A stretch of 14,244 bases of DNA from Bacillota bacterium (GCA_023424995.1 JAFADH010000314.1:1-14244), one strand, 5' to 3'. Shown: positions 6,066-13,763, counted from the stretch's first letter. A program made the numbers and translations. Notes: generated by a model not told the origin, from the letters alone.

Positions 6066-6230
6066 GTGCTGACACATTGACATCTTGGCTAATGACTTGC
6101 CTGAATTTCCATCTGCCGCGTTGTCGTCAGTCAACGCAGCCGCCGCTATGTCTCCACCCTCCGCCTTGCAGACTGAAAATTCATTCTAATTCATTCTGCG
6201 TCATTATACCAAGTGCCAATGTGTCGGCAC
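6066..6230. mobile_element. MITE-like element with imperfect terminal inverted repeats
   Basis: The left arm (6066-6096) and right arm (6230-6200, reversed) match over about 31 bases with few differences: GTGC[T/C]GACACATTG, then CTTGG, then TAATGAC. The interior has no ORF but contains a hairpin, GCGTTG (6118-6123)/CAACGC (6132-6137). The arms fit a small non-autonomous element; no transposase is present and no target duplication was found. The right arm stops one base before the stop codon of the GH43 gene (TAA 6234-6232). A structured 3' UTR or RNA-level terminator for that gene is the alternative. The family was not recognised. Confidence 0.55.
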
Positions 6231-6231
6231 A

Positions 6232-7779
6232 TTAGATTACCCTGTAACTAAAATGTGTAAAGTCTGCATATGCCGTATGATTATACAGATCATAAGCTGC
6301 CATTCCCACATAAGCTCCGGTAAACCCGAAGATATGATCATCTGAAAGAATCGCCGCATTAATCTCATAATCGATCCCCGTATAGTTCTTTCCATCCCGG
6401 GAGTATGAGAATCTGGCCGCGGCTCCCTTTGCGGTTACACGAAGCCATACGGTATCCCCGTCAATTTGAATCTCATTTCCAGCCAAAGGGGCACTGTATT
6501 TTTTATCTATTACCGTCATGATACCCAGGCTTTGTCTGCCGGTTCGTTCATCATAAGCCAGCTTTAACAGATACTGATGCTCCTCATCATAACGGTAGAT
6601 CAGGCCCGCGAACTGCTGGAACCTGTGAAAGGGCAAGGTCAGGCAGGTTGTTGCTTCGAAATTGAAATCCGTCTGTCTTCTTACGAACATCGCCTGGTTC
6701 TGATTGGAAAAAGGCGACTCCGCACCATAAATCCGAAGCGTATTGCCGGCACCAAGCTCATGCTTAACAGGAACCCGCAAGGTATTAAAATTCAGATAGA
6801 AATCCCTGTCTCCAAAATTGTATTCATAATAATTCTTCTCTTCCTTATCTCCATAGCCTTCAAAATATTCATCTGCCAGCAGGGTACCGTTCTTAAGGTA
6901 CGGCCAATCGTTCACCCATATGATTTCATTAATTCCTGTCTCACGCCCAAGAATGCAGTTCGTACCGTCCACCGGTCTTCCGCAGAGGAAGGCCAGGAAC
7001 CATCTGCCGTCCGGTCCCTGGCACCAGCTGGTGTGGCCGGTCTTCTGGATCGGATGCTCCTTATGCCCGTAGGCGGAGCATAGATGCTTGTTCGGATGGA
7101 GTTCATAGGGTCCGCAGATGTCCCTGGAACGGCATACGGTAGCCGTATGCTCATAGAAGGTTCCTCCTTCTGCCGTGAGCAGATAATACCAGCCGTCCTT
7201 TTTATATATATGCGGTCCTTCCGTCACACCCCGGTCGGTTCCGGTGAATATCTTCTTCGTCTCACCGGTGAATTGAAGGGTAACAGGGTCCACCTCGGTT
7301 ATTAGGATACCGGAGAAGGTTCCTGTTCCGGGCTGCCGGTAATCCCATTCCGTGTTGATAAAATATTTCTTCCCGTCATCGTCATGGTAAAGAGAAGCAT
7401 CAAATCCGATGCTGTTCATATACACCGGCTTCGTCCATGGACCTTCAATATTTTTCGCTGTTGTAATATAATTATGACAATCCTTAAAAGGATACTCCTT
7501 CCAGGACTTCACATCGGTGAATACCAAATAGAAAATCCCATTACAATAGGATAGGCAGGGTGCCCAGATTCCGCCTGACATGACATTGCCGGCCATGTTC
7601 AGATACCGTGTATCGGCCAGGGGTGTGCTTACACACTCCCAATTTGCCAGGTCTTTTGACGCACTGATACGTACCCCGGGAAAGTATTCAAAGGTAGAAT
7701 TCGCTACATAGAAGGTCTGATCCACGCATATCATGGACGGATCCGGATGAAAACCGGTAAGTACTGGATTTTTAATCAT
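6232..7779 (-). CDS. xynB: GH43 beta-xylosidase / alpha-L-arabinofuranosidase
   Basis: A 515-residue enzyme releasing xylose or arabinose from the non-reducing ends of xylo-oligosaccharides. The five-bladed beta-propeller (about 1-300) shows the GH43 catalytic triad: Asp13 in GFHPDPS (general base), Asp127 in GFDASLY (pKa modulator) and Glu187 in TEGPH (general acid), at nearly the same numbering as XynB/SXA-type enzymes. The FLCGRP and LGRET motifs (265-281) also fit that subfamily. Residues about 310-515 are the C-terminal beta-sandwich (concanavalin-like) that closes the active site. There is no signal peptide, so it is cytosolic and acts on imported oligosaccharides; no transporter is in the window. 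The frame is open from 7806, but GGAGGA at 7792-7787, 7 bases before ATG 7779, decides the start. It has its own promoter (7844-7872) despite following the acyltransferase gene. The stop abuts the element at 6066-6230. Confidence 0.93.
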   Translation of the reverse strand: MIKNPVLTGFHPDPSMICVDQTFYVANSTFEYFPGVRISASKDLANWECVSTPLADTRYLNMAGNVMSGGIWAPCLSYCNGIFYLVFTDVKSWKEYPFKDCHNYITTAKNIEGPWTKPVYMNSIGFDASLYHDDDGKKYFINTEWDYRQPGTGTFSGILITEVDPVTLQFTGETKKIFTGTDRGVTEGPHIYKKDGWYYLLTAEGGTFYEHTATVCRSRDICGPYELHPNKHLCSAYGHKEHPIQKTGHTSWCQGPDGRWFLAFLCGRPVDGTNCILGRETGINEIIWVNDWPYLKNGTLLADEYFEGYGDKEEKNYYEYNFGDRDFYLNFNTLRVPVKHELGAGNTLRIYGAESPFSNQNQAMFVRRQTDFNFEATTCLTLPFHRFQQFAGLIYRYDEEHQYLLKLAYDERTGRQSLGIMTVIDKKYSAPLAGNEIQIDGDTVWLRVTAKGAAARFSYSRDGKNYTGIDYEINAAILSDDHIFGFTGAYVGMAAYDLYNHTAYADFTHFSYRVI

Positions 7780-7843
7780 TGTTAGTTCCTCCGTTATTGG
7801 TTTCATTAATGGTCGGGTCTATGTGATTTATCGCTCTTTCTGC

Positions 7844-7872
7844 ATTATAATTCATTTACTAAACTAATTCAA
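7844..7872 (-). promoter_or_regulatory. Promoter of the GH43 gene
   Basis: On the minus strand TTGAAT (7872-7867) and a perfect TATAAT (7849-7844) have the ideal 17-base spacing. They lie 65 bases upstream of the chosen start, with an inverted repeat (7875-7913) immediately upstream of the -35. Confidence 0.7.
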
Positions 7873-7874
7873 TG

Positions 7875-7913
7875 CTTTTGTATGTTTATTTTAACGGGAT
7901 CATCATACAAAAG
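7875..7913. repeat. Inverted repeat next to the GH43 promoter
   Basis: CTTTTGTATG (7875-7884) and CATACAAAAG (7904-7913) are perfect 10-base arms, 19 bases apart. One arm borders the -35 of the GH43 promoter and the other overlaps the last codons of the upstream gene (stop 7905-7903). It could be an operator for a sugar-responsive regulator or a weak terminator of the upstream gene. No T-run follows, which favours an operator. Confidence 0.5.
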
Positions 7914-8727
7914 GATCTTTTTCCAATACTCCGAACGCGCAGCCGACTTTCCCGCCATTCAATACGAAAGCCTTCAGTCTCCGTTGAAGGGAGGTATCCT
8001 CCGGTGCGTCTTCGACGGCGATATCCCGGTTCTTAAAGACCCATTCCAGATAGTCCCCGGCCTCCGGATTGAATTCCATAACCGTGAATGAATTCTGGAA
8101 TTGCAGAATACGGGAGTCTGCCTGCAGAACCTCTTTCAGATTCGGGGATAAAAGCCAGGAATCACACACGAAAGCCGTGTATTTATAATCCGGATAGTAC
8201 GCAGACAGGAATTCTTTAGCCTTTATAAAGGAAATCCGGCAGTTCTCCATGGTCAGGACCACATCGGAGGGGATATGCATATTAATAACCTTCTGCCCGT
8301 TCCATTCAAAAAATTCATATTCCAACTCGCCGATACGGAAAAGCATCATGGATAGCTGTCTCGGAGCCCAGAACCCACGGTCAAAGCCATCATGGCCGTA
8401 GCTTACCTTATACTCATTGACAAAGCGGGAGAAGCATCCGAAGGTAGCATAATATATCTCTTCGCCAATACCCTTTTTCAGATAATCTTCATAGGTGGAC
8501 AAGCCCGTCACCAGCATACAGGTTAACAGCTTTAACCCGTCCGGGTCTTCGGACAGTGCCTTCTTAAGCTTATCCAGTCCTTTGGTCCAGGTCGATTTGC
8601 GTTTTAATAAACCGGCTGCTTTATGAAGAGCTGCAAAATCAAGCTCTTCCCGTATTTTCAACACTTTTCCGGTTACTTCAGCCGGCATATGGATATGTTC
8701 ACATAATTGTTCCAGGGTAATCATCAT
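7903..8727 (-). CDS. GNAT-like acyltransferase-family protein (DUF5596 type)
   Basis: A 274-residue soluble protein. It resembles the clostridial acyltransferase-domain proteins that combine a helical N-terminal part with a GNAT-like C-terminal part. About 1-110 is helical (EQLCEHIHMPAEV, then LLTCMLVTGLSTYEDYLKKGI). From about 110, WAPRQLSMMLFRIGELEYEFFEW, then INMHIPSDVVLT, ISFIKAKEFL and FVCDSWLLSPNLKEVL follow in the order I recall for that family. No substrate can be named. AGGAGG lies 6 bases before ATG 8727 and 9 bases before ATG 8724; both starts are possible. A short frame (8801-8724) overlaps the start in an ATGATGA arrangement. It follows the terminator of the beta-helix gene, so it probably has its own promoter. 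Assignment is from memory of family pattern and is moderately sure. Confidence 0.6.
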   Translation of the reverse strand: MMITLEQLCEHIHMPAEVTGKVLKIREELDFAALHKAAGLLKRKSTWTKGLDKLKKALSEDPDGLKLLTCMLVTGLSTYEDYLKKGIGEEIYYATFGCFSRFVNEYKVSYGHDGFDRGFWAPRQLSMMLFRIGELEYEFFEWNGQKVINMHIPSDVVLTMENCRISFIKAKEFLSAYYPDYKYTAFVCDSWLLSPNLKEVLQADSRILQFQNSFTVMEFNPEAGDYLEWVFKNRDIAVEDAPEDTSLQRRLKAFVLNGGKVGCAFGVLEKDPFV

Positions 8728-8801
8728 CGATCTCCTCCTGTATAAAAGTCAGCCAGTTCAATTACATCATTGGTTTCAATATAATCCTCTGTCAGATACA
8801 T
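8724..8801 (-). CDS. Possible 25-residue leader ORF overlapping the acyltransferase start
   Basis: ATG 8801 opens a 25-residue acidic frame beginning MYLTEDYIETND and ending FYTGGDR, whose TGA (8726-8724) overlaps the two ATGs of the next gene. A weak GAGAGGG precedes it by 4 bases. The same frame is open back to the TAA of the beta-helix gene at 8867-8865, through the terminator hairpin. It could be a translationally coupled leader peptide, or chance: it is short, its SD is poor, and TATTAT just before the ATG could instead be a -10 box. Confidence 0.25.
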   Translation of the reverse strand: MYLTEDYIETNDVIELADFYTGGDR

Positions 8802-8818
8802 AATACCCTCTCTTATTG

Positions 8819-8860
8819 GAAAAAGCAGCTGCTTTGCCAATGCATCCGTCAGCTGCTTTT
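8819..8860 (-). terminator. Terminator of the glmS-side gene cluster
   Basis: On the minus strand AAAAGCAGCTG (8860-8850) pairs perfectly with CAGCTGCTTTT (8831-8821), an 11-bp stem with an 18-base loop, ending in five T. It starts 5 bases after the stop of the beta-helix gene. Confidence 0.8.
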
Positions 8861-8864
8861 CAAT

Positions 8865-9533
8865 TTAATATTTTGTTACAATCTCTCCCGCCTTCTTATA
8901 GATACTGGCTTCCGGCACATAGTTCCTTACCATGGAAAGAGGATAGATATTGGCATTGCGTCCGATTACGGTACCCGGATTCAGCACACTGTTGCAGCCG
9001 ACCTCAACATAGTCGCCAAGAATGGCTCCGAATTTCTTAAGTCCCGTATCCAGCTTCAGATCACCGGCATGGACACTAACCAGTGTCTTGTCGGATTTTA
9101 CATTGGAGGTTATGGCACCTGCGCCCATATGCGCCTTGTAGCCCAGAATGGAATCACCTACATAATTATAATGCGGTACCTGAACCTTATTAAAGAGAAT
9201 GACATTCTTCAGCTCCGTGGAATTACCTACCACCGCGCCTTCCCCCACAATTACACTGCCCCTGATAAAGGAACAATGCCTGATCTCTGCCTCCCTGCAT
9301 ATAATGGCAGGGCCGCTGATGGAAGCGGTCGGCGCTACCTTGGCAAGCTTTGAAACCCAGACATCCTCACCAAGCTTATCATATTCCTCCTCAGACAGTG
9401 CCTGACCGGTTTTTAAAATAAAGCTCTTAATGTTATCCAGCACCTCCCAGGGATAGATACAACCGGTAAAAAGGCCGGCAGCTATGGTTTCCTTAAGATC
9501 AAGCAGCGAGTGCAGCATAAGATGCTCCGACAT
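8865..9533 (-). CDS. Left-handed beta-helix (hexapeptide repeat) protein, GlmU C-terminus-like
   Basis: A 222-residue protein. An N-terminal helical part (about 1-60: LLDLKETIAAGLFTG, WEVLDNIKSFI) precedes hexapeptide repeats from about 62 to 210 with the I/V-G-x-x pattern: VAPTASISGPAIIC, IRGSVIVGEGAVVGNST, NYVGDSILGYKAHMGAGAI, VEVGCNSVLNPGTVIGRNA. YVGDSILG and the following His-Met-Gly-Ala-Gly resemble the acetyltransferase/nucleotidyltransferase domain of GlmU and are often labelled UDP-GlcNAc pyrophosphorylase in clostridia. The pyrophosphorylase Rossmann domain itself is absent, so only the beta-helix half can be claimed; acyl transfer on a sugar nucleotide is the likely activity. GGAGG lies 8 bases before ATG 9533. 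It follows glmS by 115 bases on the same strand and may be read from the same transcript, which suits amino-sugar metabolism. Confidence 0.75.
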   Translation of the reverse strand: MSEHLMLHSLLDLKETIAAGLFTGCIYPWEVLDNIKSFILKTGQALSEEEYDKLGEDVWVSKLAKVAPTASISGPAIICREAEIRHCSFIRGSVIVGEGAVVGNSTELKNVILFNKVQVPHYNYVGDSILGYKAHMGAGAITSNVKSDKTLVSVHAGDLKLDTGLKKFGAILGDYVEVGCNSVLNPGTVIGRNANIYPLSMVRNYVPEASIYKKAGEIVTKY

Positions 9534-9648
9534 GCTTATTCCTCCTATTTATGATTATGGTTTATACTATTAGTGTAAGCGGAATGGACTTAAAAGTCTA
9601 CATTATTTATTTATAAATAATAAAGCAGTATATTTCCCTGAAAACGAT
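9534..9648 (-). other. Spacer between glmS and the beta-helix gene
   Basis: 115 AT-rich bases. A near-palindrome around 9606-9622 (TTATTTATAAATAA core) follows the glmS stop, but it has no GC stem and is not a convincing terminator, so readthrough into the next gene is likely. No clear promoter was seen. Confidence 0.4.
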
Positions 9649-11478
9649 TTATTCCACAGTAACCGATTTCGCAAGATTTCTTGGTTTATCCAGATCCAGA
9701 CCTTTACCGACGGATACATAATAGGATAATAACTGTAACGGTATCACAGCAAGGGAAGTAGCAAAATGGTGATCGGTAACCGGTACATACAAAGCCATAT
9801 CGGATACTTTGACGGCATCCTCATTCCCTTCATTAGCAATTGCAAGGACATTGGCTCCTCTGGATTGAACCTCCACGATATTGCTTACTGTCTTTTTCAG
9901 CAAATCCTCCTGGGTCAGGACTGCGATTACTATGGTCCCCTCTTCAATTAAAGCAATGGAGCCATGCTTTAATTCACCGGCAGGATATGCCTCGGAGTGG
10001 ATATAGGAGATTTCCTTCATCTTCAGGGAACCCTCCATAGAGGTCGTATAGTCGACTCCCCTGCCGATGAAGAAGCAGTCCTTCACGGGGACCAGCTTGT
10101 ATGCGATGTATTGGATATCCCTTACCAGCTTATCCAGTATTGTCTGTATCTGGTCCGGCAGCTTTCTTAAGTCCTGCAATAACGAATCGAACCGGTCCTG
10201 TGACAGCGTTCCCCGGACCTTGGCAAAGTGCATCGCCAGCAGGTATAAAGCGGCCAGCTGCGTGGAATATGCCTTGGTGGTCGCTACGGCAATCTCCGGA
10301 CCTGCCCAGGTATACATTACATTATCCGCTTCTCTTGCAATGGAGCTGCCGACTACATTGATAATTCCAAGCACCTTCACGCCCTGTCTGTGCGCCTCTC
10401 TGAGGGCAGCCAGGGAATCAGCCGTCTCACCCGACTGGCTGATGATGATGGTTAAGGTCCCCTCCTCAAGGATCGGATTGCGGTAGCGGAACTCGGAAGC
10501 CAGATCCACCTCCACCGGAATTCTCGCCAGATCCTCGATGACATATTTGCCCGTCATGCCCGTATGATATGCGGAGCCGCAGGCTACGATGAATATCTTC
10601 TTAAGATTTTTAATATCCTCCTCCGTCATGTCAAGCTCATCAATAACAATGTCGTTTCCGCGGATTCTAGGATTAATGGTATCTCTTACCGCCTTCGGCT
10701 GTTCATGGATCTCCTTCAGCATGAAATGCTCATATCCGCCTTTTTCCGCTGCTGAGATATCCCATTTCACCGTCTTTTTCTCTTTCTGTACCTCTTCCAG
10801 ATCGATATTGAAGAAACTTACATTGTCTCTGGTGAGTTTTACAATCTCACCATTATCAATATAATATACATCTCTGGTGTACTTGAGAATCGCAGGTACG
10901 TCGGAGGCAATGAATTTACCTTCCTCGGAGACTCCCACGATCAACGGACTGTCCTTGCGCACCGCATAGAATTCATCCGGCCGGTCATTGAAAATAATAC
11001 CCAGGGCATAAGAACCCTCCAGCTTCGTCATCACCTTGGCGATGGCTGCCAGTGCATCCCCCTGATAATAATTATCCAGTAACTGTACCACGACCTCCGT
11101 GTCCGTCTGGCTTTGGAATTCATAACCCTTGTCAAGTAAACGCTTCTTTAATTTCAGGTAATTCTCGATAATTCCATTGTGCACCACCGCAATGGACCCA
11201 TTGGAATTAAAATGCGGATGGGAGTTTGTATCCGACGGTGCTCCATGAGTTGCCCATCTCGTATGCCCGATCCCCAGCGTCCCTGCCAGAGTCTCTCCGT
11301 CACCGGTTAATTCACTTAAGGCTTTCAATCTGCCCTTGCACTTGGTAATTGCTATTTTTGATCCGTCATGTACCGCAAGGCCTGCCGAATCATAACCTCT
11401 GTATTCTAATTTTGCCAATCCTTCCAGTAAAACAGGCGCCGCCTGAGCCTTGCCGATATATCCTACAATTCCACACAT
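9649..11478 (-). CDS. glmS: Glutamine-fructose-6-phosphate aminotransferase (isomerizing)
   Basis: 609 residues, the standard length. It makes glucosamine-6-phosphate from fructose-6-phosphate and glutamine, the first step to UDP-GlcNAc, peptidoglycan and other amino sugars. Met1 is removed to expose the catalytic Cys2 (MCGIVGYIG). The glutaminase domain (2-220) has RWATHG (74-79), NG (101-102) and Asp126. SIS domain 1 has SQSGETADS (347-355). SIS domain 2 and the C-terminus have KMKEIS (486-491, Glu489), KHGS (504-507, His505) and the terminal LAKSVTVE with Lys604. The frame is open from 11493, but GGAGG (11491-11487), 8 bases before ATG 11478, and the need for Cys2 fix the start. Expression is controlled by the self-cleaving ribozyme in its leader. 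Confidence 0.98.
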   Translation of the reverse strand: MCGIVGYIGKAQAAPVLLEGLAKLEYRGYDSAGLAVHDGSKIAITKCKGRLKALSELTGDGETLAGTLGIGHTRWATHGAPSDTNSHPHFNSNGSIAVVHNGIIENYLKLKKRLLDKGYEFQSQTDTEVVVQLLDNYYQGDALAAIAKVMTKLEGSYALGIIFNDRPDEFYAVRKDSPLIVGVSEEGKFIASDVPAILKYTRDVYYIDNGEIVKLTRDNVSFFNIDLEEVQKEKKTVKWDISAAEKGGYEHFMLKEIHEQPKAVRDTINPRIRGNDIVIDELDMTEEDIKNLKKIFIVACGSAYHTGMTGKYVIEDLARIPVEVDLASEFRYRNPILEEGTLTIIISQSGETADSLAALREAHRQGVKVLGIINVVGSSIAREADNVMYTWAGPEIAVATTKAYSTQLAALYLLAMHFAKVRGTLSQDRFDSLLQDLRKLPDQIQTILDKLVRDIQYIAYKLVPVKDCFFIGRGVDYTTSMEGSLKMKEISYIHSEAYPAGELKHGSIALIEEGTIVIAVLTQEDLLKKTVSNIVEVQSRGANVLAIANEGNEDAVKVSDMALYVPVTDHHFATSLAVIPLQLLSYYVSVGKGLDLDKPRNLAKSVTVE

Positions 11479-11600
11479 ATATAATTCCTCCACGATTCTT
11501 TAAAATTATTGCATTCCTAAAAATGCGCGACAAAAAGAACTGTTTCTATCAAATTTAATTGATAAAACTGTTTTCTTTTCTTATTTAATTATCCGAGGCC

Positions 11601-11620
11601 GCAGGAAGCCCACATCCTGC
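11601..11620 (-). other. Hairpin between glmS ribozyme and glmS start
   Basis: GCAGGA (11601-11606) and TCCTGC (11615-11620) form a 6-bp GC-rich stem directly after the ribozyme. The remaining ~120 bases to the SD are AT-rich with only TATCAA/TTGATA (about 11547-11564) as structure. Once the ribozyme cleaves, this hairpin may affect decay of the downstream RNA. No T-run supports termination. Confidence 0.45.
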
Positions 11621-11628
11621 CGCATGGC

Positions 11629-11845
11629 ATGGATTCTCAAGGCAATTGAGCTTCATATCCTTTATGAAGTCAGAATTCCCTCTAATCCATTGTTGCTTGG
11701 TTATGACGCCTTTGTGCTGCAGTTGCCTGCCCTTTTCTCGTCATATCACGTGCCCAAGTGCACGAGAGAGCATCCGCCGAATTCTTCGATAACTCTCTTC
11801 CTCGTCGACCTCTGATTTGCATCCCCAACAGAGGTACCTGGCGCT
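11629..11845 (-). ncRNA. glmS ribozyme: glmS ribozyme/riboswitch
   Basis: The minus strand shows the conserved core in order. AGCGCC has cleavage expected between A (11845) and G (11844). A P2 stem ACCTCTG/CAGAGGT follows, then GTCGACGAGG (to 11800), GTTATCG, and GGCGGATGC (11778-11770), followed by P3-like sequence and an outer P4-type helix closing ATGGATT with AATCCAT (11690-11684 and 11635-11629). Glucosamine-6-phosphate acts as cofactor for cleavage, giving RNA decay and feedback control of glmS. The core motifs are diagnostic; the 3' boundary is approximate. Confidence 0.95.
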
Positions 11846-11979
11846 AATTTAAGACATTTCTGTCAGACAGATCCCGGGTTGATCTTTTGAACGGGTTACA
11901 ACAATGCATTGCAATTCTATTCTATGCACCTCACCCCTTTTCCGTGAAAATCAGCAAATAGATTATCTGCATCACTGCC

Positions 11980-12008
11980 ATGGTATCATAGCGGCGTAAA
12001 ATAGTCAA
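11980..12008 (-). promoter_or_regulatory. Candidate glmS promoter
   Basis: TTGACT (12008-12003) and TACCAT (11985-11980) are 17 bases apart on the minus strand, upstream of the ribozyme. It would give about 130 bases of leader before the cleavage site. The -35 is strong and the -10 weak. It sits right after the terminator of the deacetylase gene. Confidence 0.4.
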
Positions 12009-12010
12009 GA

Positions 12011-12035
12011 CTCCCTGCCGGTTTCGTACAGGGAG
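12011..12035 (-). terminator. Probable terminator of the deacetylase gene
   Basis: CTCCCTG (12035-12029 on the minus strand) pairs with CAGGGAG (12017-12011), 7 bp with an 11-base loop, starting 7 bases after the stop. The following TCTTGACTATTTT is only a broken T-run, so termination may be partial. Confidence 0.6.
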
Positions 12036-12042
12036 CCTTCTT

Positions 12043-13512
12043 TTACCAGTTACGCGGAGGACGGCCGGGATCAATGGTCTCCTTTATATCGAACAGATCT
12101 GCCAGACGTTCCGGAAATTGCAGAAGCGCTTGTCCGTCAACAGCGCGTCTTGTCATTCTGACATAGTCATCCCTGATCTGCATCCAGGGCTCTTTATATA
12201 CCCCCATAAAAAAGTGAAATCCATTTTCTTTAAGAAATTCATATTTTTCACTCTTATAATGACCTACCGTGGTCTCAATATCAACACCAAAGGGGAACAC
12301 ATAAAACGGTGTCGGCCCGATCAGCGGACCCACTTCGGAAAGCCACCTTTCTGTATCCTGCCGGAACGCTGCGAGAGATTGTTTTTGGACATTCTTATGC
12401 CCCCAGCTGTGGGATGCAAATTCCCAGCCTTCCGCTTTTAAGGCTTCCGCTACCGTGATTGCTGCCGCTTTATCTTCTTCATAGGTAGCTGAAGCCGTAT
12501 CATTGGTACGGTATCCTAAAACTCCCTGGTATCCGGTTAAAGCAAGGAGCCCCTTGGCACCTTTATATGAAAAATCAGGGTGTTCCTCCACAAAGGCATC
12601 CAGTATCGGAACTACATCATATGCTCCAACAGTGGTCGATCCGTCCTCCTGCAGCATCTCGCAGGTTGGTTTGCCGTCGGCGCCGATGATAATCCGGGAA
12701 GGAAATCCGTCATTGTCCATATATTCATAATAGCTCACATCATCTACGGAGAGTACCAGCGGCTTCTTCCCTGGAAGCAGCCATATCTCTCCCGGGACAT
12801 ATTTTTCTTTGCCGTCATCCGTGGTTATCTGTTGCGCAATATCACTCATATTGACAAGCACATAGCCGTCGTCATAAAGCTTCTGTATCATGGTGTCAAA
12901 TTCTCCTACCGTAACCATGTACATATTATATCCCTTTGAATCATAATCACCGTCAAAGGCTTTCTCTGGCTCTGCAATCAGGGAATGGAAAAAGATATGA
13001 TTGATCTGCGTCACAGAATCATACTCTCCCCCATACAAAACCAGCTGATCTTTCTCTTCCTCCAGTTTCCTGACCTCCGTTACCAGAGGGATATATGCTT
13101 CATAGGAGGAGCCCTCCGGCCCCTCATAGCTCTTGATCAATTCAATAGCTGAATCATAATAGTAACCCTTCGCCATGTATTCCGCTTCGGCAATCAGTTC
13201 AAGACGTTCCTGCTCCTGTTGCTGCAGCCTTTCCTTTTCCTTCAGTAAGGCCTGTTCCTCCGGAGTGGGCAGGTTGTTACCCGCATCCGTTTCACCGGTA
13301 CCGGTATAATCTTCCTCTGTATCATCATTATCTTCCATGGAAGTATCCGCATCCCTCTGATAGCCGGATACCGCAATGAACCCCATGGAATGCAACACCC
13401 AATAGGAAATACCCAACATGGAAATTATAATAAGTTCAACGATTATAATATGAATTGTTCTCTTTCTCCTGAGACGAAAAGATTTTAACTGTTCCATCTT
13501 CTGTTCCGTCAT
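12043..13512 (-). CDS. Membrane-anchored polysaccharide deacetylase (NodB-type)
   Basis: 489 residues. A short basic N-terminus (RLRRKR, 13-18) precedes one membrane span (about 19-44), giving an inside-to-outside anchor. An acidic linker (54-80, DNDDTEEDYTG) and a Glu/Gln/Lys coiled coil (83-112) follow, then a helical region and the catalytic half from about 190. NodB motif 1 is LSVDD (254-258) instead of the common TFDD, motif 2 is HSWGH (His368, His372), and PFYVFPFG (402-409) is motif 3. These supply the metal ligands (Asp, two His) and base. Family members remove N-acetyl groups from peptidoglycan, chitin or other polysaccharides outside the cell; the substrate here is not shown. GAGAGG lies 7 bases before ATG 13512. 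It is monocistronic, with its own terminator, upstream of the glmS leader. The long insert after motif 1 (265-300) is unusual. Confidence 0.85.
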   Translation of the reverse strand: MTEQKMEQLKSFRLRRKRTIHIIIVELIIISMLGISYWVLHSMGFIAVSGYQRDADTSMEDNDDTEEDYTGTGETDAGNNLPTPEEQALLKEKERLQQQEQERLELIAEAEYMAKGYYYDSAIELIKSYEGPEGSSYEAYIPLVTEVRKLEEEKDQLVLYGGEYDSVTQINHIFFHSLIAEPEKAFDGDYDSKGYNMYMVTVGEFDTMIQKLYDDGYVLVNMSDIAQQITTDDGKEKYVPGEIWLLPGKKPLVLSVDDVSYYEYMDNDGFPSRIIIGADGKPTCEMLQEDGSTTVGAYDVVPILDAFVEEHPDFSYKGAKGLLALTGYQGVLGYRTNDTASATYEEDKAAAITVAEALKAEGWEFASHSWGHKNVQKQSLAAFRQDTERWLSEVGPLIGPTPFYVFPFGVDIETTVGHYKSEKYEFLKENGFHFFMGVYKEPWMQIRDDYVRMTRRAVDGQALLQFPERLADLFDIKETIDPGRPPRNW

Positions 13513-13580
13513 AATGATACCTCTCTATATAAAATTACAATGATCCGCATGGAGGCAGTCTGTTATTCCGCCTTAAAAAA

Positions 13581-13589
13581 AGTATATCA
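13581..13589 (-). promoter_or_regulatory. Extended -10 element upstream of the deacetylase gene
   Basis: The minus strand reads TGATATACT, an extended -10, 68 bases before the start codon. No good -35 is at the proper distance, which extended -10 promoters can tolerate. Confidence 0.35.
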
Positions 13590-13732
13590 TATCTTATAAC
13601 TTATTTCTTCACATTATTATTAAATTATCGTGTTGAAATCGTAAATTTTTTAAACATTTACAAACAATATTGCAACAAATGTAAGAATTTTGTCATAAAT
13701 AAATGCTTTAAGACAGGAAACATGGTGCATGT

Positions 13733-13763
13733 AAAAAACCCGGATTATATTGACCCGGGTTTT
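13733..13763 (-). terminator. Terminator of the coiled-coil protein gene
   Basis: AAAACCCGG (minus strand 13763-13755) pairs perfectly with CCGGGTTTT (13743-13735), a 9-bp stem with an 11-base loop, followed by TTTTTT. It lies about 30 bases after the stop at 13795. It is symmetric enough to act on both strands. Confidence 0.85.

Noticed and set aside
6200..6230. TTGGCAC..TATAAT on the minus strand inside the right arm as a promoter
   Set aside because: The spacing between the boxes is only about six bases, and it would read away from any gene on that strand.
6577..7083. Plus-strand 168-codon open frame opposite the GH43 gene
   Set aside because: It is antisense to a strongly supported GH43 enzyme, with no SD and no domain.
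10067..10486. Plus-strand 139-codon open frame opposite glmS
   Set aside because: Shadow of a certain glmS gene; no ribosome site or family pattern.
11624..11815. Plus-strand 63-codon open frame in the glmS leader
   Set aside because: It is antisense to the glmS ribozyme, which explains the conservation there.
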